Source: Candidatus Aminicenantota bacterium (GTDB taxonomy: Bacteria > Acidobacteriota > UBA4820 > DSQY01). Taken from it: DNA of 11,931 nt. The stretch is from assembly GCA_027365515.1 (NCBI GenBank), contig DAHXMK010000188.1, forward strand, positions 1 to 11,931, given 5' to 3'. The notes below the pieces were generated by a model, which worked only from the letters and a program-made list of their open reading frames with translations, was not told the DNA's origin and did no database searches. Positions 6,989-11,931 of this stretch are shown in pieces. Made by a program: the position numbers and the translations under genes. The first letter of the stretch is position 1. Each line of letters begins with the position of its first letter.

Positions 6989-7683
6989 ATCGTCCTCCTT
7001 TGGCCGAAGAGGGCGGTGCCGACGCGGACCAGCGTGGCCCCCTCCTCAACGGCGACTTCGTAATCATTGCTCATGCCCATTGATAAAAAGACAAACGATT
7101 CCTTTGCCGGGTGGCAGGAGCGAATCTCCTCAAAAAGCCGCTTCATCCGGCGAAAGACGGGCCTCGTCTCGTTAGGGTCCGCTTCGATCGGCGGCACCGC
7201 CATAAGGCCGGCCAGCACCAGCCCCGGCAGCGTGAAGATGAGCTCGCCGAGCGCCTTGGCCTCGTCGGTGCCGATGCCCCCTTTCTGAGCCTCCCCGCAG
7301 TTGACTTCGATCATCACGTTCTTCTTTGCATTTTCTTCACCGGCGATTCTCGACAGGCGCCTCGCGATGTCCGGCGAGTCCACGGAGTCGAGAGAATCGA
7401 AAGCCAGAAGCGCCTTGCGCGCTTTGTTCGATTGAAGACGGCCGATGAAGTGAATTTTGCACTTTGACCGGGCGGCGGCAGAGAGGGCCGCCAAGTGCTC
7501 CTCCCCTTCCTGGACTCGGTTTTCGCCGATGAAAGCCACTCCGGCGCCCACCACCGCTTCTATCTCTTCAGCGCTGCGCGTCTTCACGGCCGCCATCAAG
7601 GAAACATCGGAGGGGTTTCTGCCTGAACGCAGCGCCGCCTCGCCGATGCGGCCCAAAACCTCGCGCACGTTGTGTTCGGCCAC
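6985..7683 (-). CDS. YggS/PLPBP family pyridoxal-phosphate homeostasis protein
   Basis: A PLP-binding alanine-racemase-fold protein without known catalysis that buffers PLP and affects amino-acid pools (YggS/YlmE family). With a GTG start at 7683 the product is 232 residues. Lys34 in MAAVKTRS is the PLP lysine; the family usually has Ser just before that Lys, here Val. Other hallmarks are FIGENRVQE, IHFIGRLQSNKARK, GLMAVPP and SMGMSNDYEVAVEEGATLVRVGTALFG (read as two adjoining motifs). GTG at 7683 is preferred because GGGAGAGG (7689-7696) lies five bases upstream and because the predicted transcription start is near 7701; the ATG at 7701 would be nearly leaderless and lacks an SD. First gene of an operon with the divIVA-like gene and hutI. 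Confidence 0.92.
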   Translation of the reverse strand: MAEHNVREVLGRIGEAALRSGRNPSDVSLMAAVKTRSAEEIEAVVGAGVAFIGENRVQEGEEHLAALSAAARSKCKIHFIGRLQSNKARKALLAFDSLDSVDSPDIARRLSRIAGEENAKKNVMIEVNCGEAQKGGIGTDEAKALGELIFTLPGLVLAGLMAVPPIEADPNETRPVFRRMKRLFEEIRSCHPAKESFVFLSMGMSNDYEVAVEEGATLVRVGTALFGQRRTI

Positions 7684-7707
7684 AAGCGCCTCTCCCACCA
7701 TGGCTCA

Positions 7708-7737
7708 AGAGTAAGCCGCCACGGGCCTTCAAGTCAA
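7708..7737 (-). promoter_or_regulatory. Sigma-70-type promoter of the yggS-divIVA-hutI operon
   Basis: On the minus strand TTGACT (7732-7737) and TACTCT (7708-7713) are separated by 18 bases. The transcript would start near 7701, about 18 bases before the GTG at 7683, with the GGGAGAGG SD in between. This is the main reason for preferring the GTG start of yggS. Confidence 0.6.
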
Positions 7738-7750
7738 GAGGCTGGAAGCG

Positions 7751-7770
7751 CGGCCCCATTCGGCGGGCCG
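7751..7770. other. Short GC-rich inverted repeat between MFS gene and yggS
   Basis: CGGCCC (7751-7756) and GGGCCG (7765-7770) form a six-base stem with an eight-base loop, 14 bases upstream of the yggS -35 box. It could be a weak minus-strand terminator element for the MFS transcript, although no U-tract follows. Confidence 0.3.
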
Positions 7771-7795
7771 TTACTGAAGGTCTTTAGCCAAAGCC

Positions 7796-7821
7796 ACAGG
7801 CGCAGGGGCACGCCTGTTTTT
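7796..7821 (+). terminator. Rho-independent terminator-like hairpin, plus orientation
   Basis: ACAGGCG (7796-7802) pairs with CGCCTGT (7811-7817) around an eight-base loop, and the plus strand continues with Ts to 7821. In plus-strand RNA this is a compact terminator; in minus-strand RNA the stem follows an A-tract and is followed by GGCUUU. It lies between the end of the MFS gene and the yggS promoter, where both neighbours are transcribed leftward. Confidence 0.4.
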
Positions 7822-7887
7822 CCAAAGGGTTGCCATTGCTTGCCGTCGCTTTCCGTGCTGGCGCGGCTTATGGCGCTCCGCTTTGTC

Positions 7888-9363
7888 CTAAAACTCCAGC
7901 GGCGTTTCGTGTGCTTTGTGGCCGGCCAATTCTTCGCGTTCCTTTACCAGAGAAAGGACCGCAGCGGTCAAGGCGACGAAGATCATCGTGAAATAGACCT
8001 TGTCGTAGCTCACCATCATCTCGTGATGGCGAAGAGCGCGCGTCACCGGCTCCGATTCCTTGGCCACGTTCTCCATGAGGCCGTGAAGCTCTTTGCTGTA
8101 AATGAGCTGGGCGAAAGCCACGCCGCACATCATTCCCAGGCTTCGCATCATGTTGAGCAGGCCGCCCGCGACGCTCAAGTCCGATTCGGGGGCCGCGCAC
8201 ATGACCGAGCGGTTGTTGGGAGGCGTGAAGAGGCCTAGGCTGACGCCCAGCAACGCCAGCCGCCACGCCAGGTCGAAGACGCCCGAATCGTGGTGCAGAG
8301 TGCTCAGGGCGAGCAGGCTGATGGCCGTAAGGACCATGCCGCCCACGGTGAAGAGCCGCACCCCGAACTTGTCGGAAAGGTAGCCGCTGAAAAGGGCCAC
8401 TACGGCAAGCGCCATCGGAACGGGTGTCAGCAGCAATCCGGCCCTGTCCGGGTCGAGCTTCAGAATCTTCTCCATGTAGAACGGCAGAAGAAACATCGGG
8501 GCAAAAAGGGCCATGTACGAAAGCATCCCGGAGAGGTTCCCGATCGTGAAGTTACGTTCCCGGAAAAGTGACAGTTTGATGAAAGGCTCCTGCTTCCGGC
8601 GCTCAATTAAGTAGAAGAGCGCCAGACAGGCTATGGCAAGAGAGATGAGAAGGCCCTTGTTACGGGAGAACCAGTTGTCGGCCGTCACCTGCGTCAGCAC
8701 CATCATGAACGAAGCCAGCGAAACCGAGAAGAGAATGCCGCCGGAGTAATCAATTGAAAGCCCCTCTTTTCGGGGCGCCGGGCGCGGGAGGACGAGCCAT
8801 GCGACAAGCGTTCCGGCAAGCCCTATGGGAACATTGACGTAGAAGATAGCCTGGCAGGAGAAATATTTGACGAGGATTCCCCCGATGAACGGCCCGAAGG
8901 ACATCGCCGCGGCCTGGACGGCTCCCTGTATCCCGATCGCCCGTCCGCGCTCGCGCTCCGGGAAAATCTGCGTTATGAGAGCCAGGCTGTTGGATTGAAG
9001 CAGCGCGGCGCCCATCGCCTGAACGATTCTCCAGATGATAAGCCCCTCGATGGTGCCGGCGGCCCCGCAGAAATAGGAGCCGACGGTAAAGAGGGCAAAG
9101 CCGGCGTTGTAGAGAGGTTTCCTTCCCAGCATGTCGGCGAGCCGCCCCATTGCCGGAAGAAGCAGGGTAAGGGTCAGAAGGTACGACAGCGAGACCCACT
9201 CGACCACGCCCATGCGCGAGTGGTAGCTGATGTTGATGGCCGGGAGGGCTATGTTTACGATGCTGGCGTCGAGCGCCGACATGAAAGCGCCGATGAGGAC
9301 GGTCCCCAGCACGTACCAGCGGTAACCCTTGTTCTGGGAAAATAGCGCGAGCGGCGTTTCCAT
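7888..9363 (-). CDS. MFS transporter, DHA2 (EmrB/QacA) family
   Basis: A 491-residue inner-membrane protein, probably a proton-driven drug or metabolite exporter with 14 membrane segments as in the DHA2 family. Family signatures: ALDASIVNIALPAI in the first segment (30-43, the DHA2 D1 motif), loop motif A GRLADMLGRK (73-82), RIVQAMGAALLQ (112-123), motif C SFGPFIGGIL (155-164) and FYVNVPIG (174-181). The substrate cannot be read from sequence; no HlyD-type periplasmic adaptor (EmrA) and no TetR or MarR regulator is adjacent, so it probably works alone. ATG at 9363 follows a run of seven Gs that can serve as SD. It lies 68 bases after the kinase-BON gene on the same strand and may be co-transcribed with it. 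Confidence 0.93.
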   Translation of the reverse strand: METPLALFSQNKGYRWYVLGTVLIGAFMSALDASIVNIALPAINISYHSRMGVVEWVSLSYLLTLTLLLPAMGRLADMLGRKPLYNAGFALFTVGSYFCGAAGTIEGLIIWRIVQAMGAALLQSNSLALITQIFPERERGRAIGIQGAVQAAAMSFGPFIGGILVKYFSCQAIFYVNVPIGLAGTLVAWLVLPRPAPRKEGLSIDYSGGILFSVSLASFMMVLTQVTADNWFSRNKGLLISLAIACLALFYLIERRKQEPFIKLSLFRERNFTIGNLSGMLSYMALFAPMFLLPFYMEKILKLDPDRAGLLLTPVPMALAVVALFSGYLSDKFGVRLFTVGGMVLTAISLLALSTLHHDSGVFDLAWRLALLGVSLGLFTPPNNRSVMCAAPESDLSVAGGLLNMMRSLGMMCGVAFAQLIYSKELHGLMENVAKESEPVTRALRHHEMMVSYDKVYFTMIFVALTAAVLSLVKEREELAGHKAHETPLEF

Positions 9364-9431
9364 GAATCCCCCCCAAAAACTCCGCGCCTCTCCCGCGGGC
9401 GCGGGCCTGTTCTATCAGCGGCTGGCGTTCG

Positions 9432-10241
9432 TCACCTATCCAGCGCCTGGACCAACTCGTCCGTCACGAGGCGCTCTACTCCAGAAACGTTCCGCGCCGT
9501 GCTTTCGACCATTTCCCACTGCTTGCGCGTCCTTACCTTGCCTTTCAGCTCGACGACGCCGTTATGGGCGGTTACGTCTATAAGAAGCGGCTCAATTTCG
9601 TGATTGAGCAGCAGCGCGGCCTTCACGCGGCAGGAAAGGGCGAAATTGCTGATGGCCGCGAGAGACTCGGGGGTCGCCAGGAATGACTTTTCCTTGGCCA
9701 TAGCGGAGATGAATCGGCAACCCTCTTCGATCGTGAAGCGCTGAAGGTTCAGCACGACATCGTAAAGGGCCGGATCGCTCCAATCAACGCCGTAAAGAAA
9801 CTTGGTCCATTTGGCCCTGTCGTGGTCCTGTTTTTCAATGTAGGCCACCGACTTCTCGCGGTTCATGCCGAACTTCTGCTGAACCTCGCGGATTCGGAAT
9901 TCGAGAGGCGCTATTATCCTGACCCTGATCACGTGGCTGATGCCGTGCAGAAGCAGGTGGCCGGCGTTTCCGAGATAGACCAAGCCGTCCTGCTTGGCCT
10001 GCTCCGAGAGGCACGCCTGGAACATGATCATGTAGTGGCTCTTTTCTTCGCTGAAGTGGTCCCAGAAGTTAGGCGGCCTCTCGATGGCTTCACGGAGCTT
10101 CTCTTCCGATGCGCCGCACGCCGAGGCGTTTCCTATGACCATGTCGCGATCGAGAAAACGATAGCCAAGGCATTTGACGAGACACTCGGAAAGTGCCTTG
10201 CCGCCAGACAGGGTGCCTCTTGAGATCGTGATAATGGCCAT
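9432..10241 (-). CDS. Cytidylate-kinase-like protein with C-terminal BON domain
   Basis: A 269-residue soluble protein. The N-terminal part (about 1-190) resembles the cytidylate-kinase-like P-loop family: MAIITISRGTLSGGK, then LGYRFLDRDMV, a basic lid-like segment (RIREVQQKFGM) and LYDVVLNLQRFT near 159-170. The P-loop ends GGKA rather than GK[S/T]. The C-terminal part (about 204-266), with IDVTAHNGVVELKGKVRTRK and a GVERLVTDELV end, is a BON domain, a small fold found in periplasmic and mechanosensitive-channel proteins. There is no signal peptide, so cytosolic location is inferred. The start is ATG at 10241 with GGAGGGGG just upstream; the frame is open to 10328 but without an SD. The substrate is unknown; a true nucleotide kinase role should not be assumed. 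The MFS gene follows 68 bases later. Confidence 0.8.
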   Translation of the reverse strand: MAIITISRGTLSGGKALSECLVKCLGYRFLDRDMVIGNASACGASEEKLREAIERPPNFWDHFSEEKSHYMIMFQACLSEQAKQDGLVYLGNAGHLLLHGISHVIRVRIIAPLEFRIREVQQKFGMNREKSVAYIEKQDHDRAKWTKFLYGVDWSDPALYDVVLNLQRFTIEEGCRFISAMAKEKSFLATPESLAAISNFALSCRVKAALLLNHEIEPLLIDVTAHNGVVELKGKVRTRKQWEMVESTARNVSGVERLVTDELVQALDR

Positions 10242-10352
10242 GCTCGCCCCCTCCCTATAAGCGCGGCGCAGCCTCCGCTCTGGAAAAATCGAAGCAAGCG
10301 GAGTGCCATTAATGCACGCTTCAAACAAACCGTTGCCACCGCTTCGTTTGTC

Positions 10353-10436
10353 AGGCGTGCCATATCAAAATGGCGCACCCATGGAGGAAACGTTGGCGCG
10401 CCAAAATGGCAAATGGCCGCTCATTTTGGCACGCCT
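10353..10436. repeat. Cluster of two related hairpins in the 224-base gap before the kinase-BON gene
   Basis: Two neighbouring inverted repeats share the unit GGCGTGCC / TGGCRCRCC. The left one pairs 10354-10363 with 10370-10379 (imperfect 10-base stem, 6-base loop). The right one pairs 10395-10408 with 10422-10435: a 14-base stem with a single C/A mismatch that becomes a G-U pair in minus-strand RNA, around a 13-base loop. The outer arms AGGCGTGCCA (10353-10362) and TGGCACGCCT (10427-10436) are also perfectly inverted, so one large fold competes with the two small ones. TTGGCGCGCCAA (10393-10404) is a palindrome. The cluster lies 30-113 bases after the end of the 91-residue gene and before the kinase-BON gene, so a transcript-end or boundary role is possible; it has no U-tract. 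A REP-like repeat is the alternative. Confidence 0.7.
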
Positions 10437-10465
10437 AAACAGTCTCCGAAGCGCTTGGTTCGGAC

Positions 10466-10741
10466 CTATGCCAGTCCTTTTTGGCGAAGCTGAAGAAAAT
10501 TGTTTATGACCATCGCCGCCTGGTTGAGCTTCAATATCCGCTGGTTTCTTTTCTGGAGGGCGACCGTGTCGTTCTGGTCGGGAACTTGCGAGCGTTGTTC
10601 CTTTGCCAACTTTTCCAATTCAAACTGAAGGGCGCGAAGCTCGTCCATGGAGAGGCGCTTGAGCGTCGTCGGAGAGGGAAGCAGATATCCCTCCATGAGC
10701 GAGTTGGCCATTGCGTAGGCGGAGCCCCCCATGTAAGCCAT
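10466..10741 (-). CDS. Small hypothetical protein (91 residues)
   Basis: Not recognised. The 91-residue product starts MAYMGGSAYAMANSLMEGYL and is then mostly predicted helix: a charged stretch around SMDELRALQFELEKLAKEQ (31-49), a polar hinge with VPDQNDT, and a second helix up to the C-terminus (about 60-88). It has no Cys, no signal peptide and no membrane segment, so a small cytosolic helical-hairpin protein is likely. It is well supported as a gene: AGGAGG lies six bases before ATG 10741, and the start comes one base after the stop of the DUF4416 gene, which implies translational coupling. It is the last gene of the BFN-DUF4416 operon. The leading Met/Gly/Ala/Tyr-rich peptide is unusual. 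Confidence 0.78.
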   Translation of the reverse strand: MAYMGGSAYAMANSLMEGYLLPSPTTLKRLSMDELRALQFELEKLAKEQRSQVPDQNDTVALQKRNQRILKLNQAAMVINNFLQLRQKGLA

Positions 10742-10742
10742 G

Positions 10743-11279
10743 TCACCCCTCCTTCAAGGCACCGGAGGCGCTCAAGAAGCTTCTCGCCTCCCAGAGAAAT
10801 TGTCGCACACTATCCTGCTTGAAATCAGGATAGGTCCACGGATGAGGCTGAAACGAGCCTCCTTTTGCCGACAGCGTCACTTCGGCGTATATCCCGTCCC
10901 CGAGATAAACTCTGTGGCTGAAATCCTTGGTCGTGGCGAGGACCACTTTCGCGAGAGTGATGTACCCAGGGTCGAGGTTGACCCTTCTCCTGCCGCCAGG
11001 AGAGGAGAGTTCCGCTTCGATCGCGTTGGTTGCAAGCTTCGCCCGCGCGGCCTCCGACGGGTCTTTCGGAGAAGAGAAGACGCGCAGGGTTTTCCAGAGG
11101 CCGCTCCCCATCTCATCCTCGTAGTACCTTGTGAAAGAAAATGGAAAAGGCTTCATCTCGACGGCGGCCGGGCCGAAAATGCCGCCCAGCTTCTCTCTAG
11201 CCTTGCCGGCGGCTTCATCATCCTTGTACGTTATGGCGCAGAAAAAAATAGCGCGAAGCGCCTGGGTCGCGGTGCCCAC
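10743..11279 (-). CDS. DUF4416 family protein
   Basis: A 178-residue protein of unknown function belonging to DUF4416. The family pattern is clear: an N-terminal strand with FFCAITYKDD, then PFPFSFTRYYEDEMG (44-58), VNLDPGYITLAKVVLATTKD (100-119), HRVYLGDGIYAEVTL (122-136) and PWTYPDF (147-153). No catalytic site is established for the family; the conserved Asp, Tyr and His residues suggest an enzyme-like or ligand-binding fold, which is inference. The start is GTG at 11279, four bases after the TAG of the upstream BFN gene; no strong SD is present, so translation is probably coupled. The downstream 91-residue gene begins one base after its stop. As far as I know the family is typical of deltaproteobacteria, Nitrospirae and related thermophiles. 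Confidence 0.87.
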   Translation of the reverse strand: MGTATQALRAIFFCAITYKDDEAAGKAREKLGGIFGPAAVEMKPFPFSFTRYYEDEMGSGLWKTLRVFSSPKDPSEAARAKLATNAIEAELSSPGGRRRVNLDPGYITLAKVVLATTKDFSHRVYLGDGIYAEVTLSAKGGSFQPHPWTYPDFKQDSVRQFLWEARSFLSASGALKEG

Positions 11280-11283
11280 GGCG

Positions 11284-11763
11284 CTACATCTCGTACCGCC
11301 CCAAGTCCTCGGGCGTCAGCCCTTCAAGCCACCTCTGGACCTGTTCCTCGGCGTTGGTCGGTTCCTCCGCCTTCGTGGCACGGTCGAAGATTTCCTCTCT
11401 CACGAAAATCGGAGCGCCGGTTCTGACGGCCAGGGCGACGGCGTCCGAGGGGCGCGAGTCAACGATCGCCTCCTGCCCGTTGGCGCTCAATACGATCTGG
11501 GCGAAGTAGGTGTTTTCTTGCAGGTCGCAGATGAGCACCTTGGAGACCTGGGCCGAGAGCTTTTCCAGCATCCCCTGCATTAGGTCGTGGGTCATCGGCC
11601 TGGGGACCTCGACTCCTTCGAGCCTTAAGGCTATGGCGTTCGCTTCGGGAGCGCCTATCCAGATGGGAAGGAACCGGTTGCCCTCCTCGTGCCTGAGCAC
11701 CAGTATCGGCCTTTCCGTGATCGGATCGAGAAAGAGGCCCTGAACGCGCACCTGAAGAAACAC
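11284..11763 (-). CDS. Bifunctional nuclease (BFN/DUF151) domain protein
   Basis: A 159-residue protein of the DUF151/BFN family, named after plant proteins reported to have DNase and RNase activity; in bacteria the role is mostly uncharacterised. Hallmarks: GLFLDPITERPILVLRHEEG (9-28), LPIWIG (32-37), PRPMTHDL (54-61) and VDSRPSDAVALAVRTGAPIF (101-120). The C-terminal WLEGLTPEDLGRYEM is the usual acidic tail. The start is GTG at 11763, with GGAGG (11769-11773) five bases upstream; a TTG at 11781 overlaps the predicted -10 box and so would lie upstream of the transcript start. First gene of an operon with DUF4416 and the 91-residue protein. Confidence 0.9.
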   Translation of the reverse strand: MFLQVRVQGLFLDPITERPILVLRHEEGNRFLPIWIGAPEANAIALRLEGVEVPRPMTHDLMQGMLEKLSAQVSKVLICDLQENTYFAQIVLSANGQEAIVDSRPSDAVALAVRTGAPIFVREEIFDRATKAEEPTNAEEQVQRWLEGLTPEDLGRYEM

Positions 11764-11779
11764 CTTCACCTCCGGTCTC

Positions 11780-11809
11780 AATATAGGGACCGGGGGAGGC
11801 TTGCGTCAA
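11780..11809 (-). promoter_or_regulatory. Sigma-70-type promoter of the BFN-DUF4416-91aa operon
   Basis: On the minus strand TTGACG (11804-11809) is followed after 18 bases by TATATT (11780-11785). The expected transcription start is near 11773, at the first base of the GGAGG SD of the BFN gene, giving a leader of only about ten bases. An 8-base palindrome CACATGTG lies upstream at 11828-11835 and could be an operator; that is speculation. Confidence 0.7.
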
Positions 11810-11931
11810 GTCGGTGTATAGGTTCAACACATGTGAGACGAATAAGGGGAAGCGCGAGAGGGGATGATGGCATGGTTGAGGAGGAATTGGAAGGGGGTGA
11901 GTTTGTTGAGGGAATGGTGGGGACGGATTGT

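Noticed and set aside
10273..10303. Seven-base inverted repeat CTCCGCT/AGCGGAG before the kinase-BON gene
   Set aside because: The 17-base loop and lack of a T-run make a terminator unlikely; no operator-like context could be shown.
10303..10509. 68-codon plus-strand frame over the hairpin cluster
   Set aside because: Runs through palindromes and into the 3' end of the opposing 91-residue gene; no SD before its ATG and no protein-like features.
11872..11931. Start of a plus-strand gene at ATG 11872 running off the edge
   Set aside because: Only 20 codons are visible, with several competing ATGs; not enough to call a gene, so reported only as a composition finding.

Overview
The window is a dense stretch of ordinary bacterial chromosome, GC-rich (about 60% by eye), with twelve protein genes that all look intact except one cut by the left edge. 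No rRNA, tRNA, CRISPR array, insertion sequence or phage gene was seen. The gene set fits a Gram-negative lineage of deltaproteobacterial or Nitrospira-like grade: DUF4416, a bifunctional-nuclease-domain protein, a DivIVA-like protein beside a YggS-type PLP protein, a cytidylate-kinase-like protein with a BON domain, and a TopA with many zinc ribbons. This placement is inferred from gene families only. Non-AUG starts are common and are mostly fixed by strong Shine-Dalgarno (SD) sequences.

Layout from left to right. 1-845 (minus): a membrane-anchored TlpA-type thioredoxin followed 6 bases later by nfo (endonuclease IV, truncated by the window edge). 966-1703 (minus): an ECF-type sigma factor with a long N-terminal extension. 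1657-5194 (plus): dprA then topA, a common pairing. The 5' ends of the sigma gene and dprA overlap head to head by 47 bases. 5247-7683 (minus): yggS, a divIVA-like gene and hutI, joined by ATGA and TGATG stop/start overlaps, behind a good sigma-70-type promoter. 7888-10241 (minus): a kinase-like/BON protein, then a DHA2-family MFS transporter. 10466-11763 (minus): a bifunctional-nuclease-domain protein, a DUF4416 protein and a 91-residue unrecognised protein in one tight operon behind the best promoter of the window. The right end is a C-poor non-coding tract.

Functionally the window mixes DNA transactions (nfo, dprA, topA, BFN protein), a possible stress or envelope regulon (sigma factor, thioredoxin), cell-pole or division and PLP homeostasis (divIVA-like, yggS), histidine breakdown (hutI) and drug-type efflux (MFS). 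No clearly new multi-gene system is visible. The items most worth a second look are the hairpin cluster at 10353-10436, the kinase-BON fusion with an atypical P-loop, the sigma/dprA head-to-head overlap, and the unknown small protein encoded with BFN and DUF4416.
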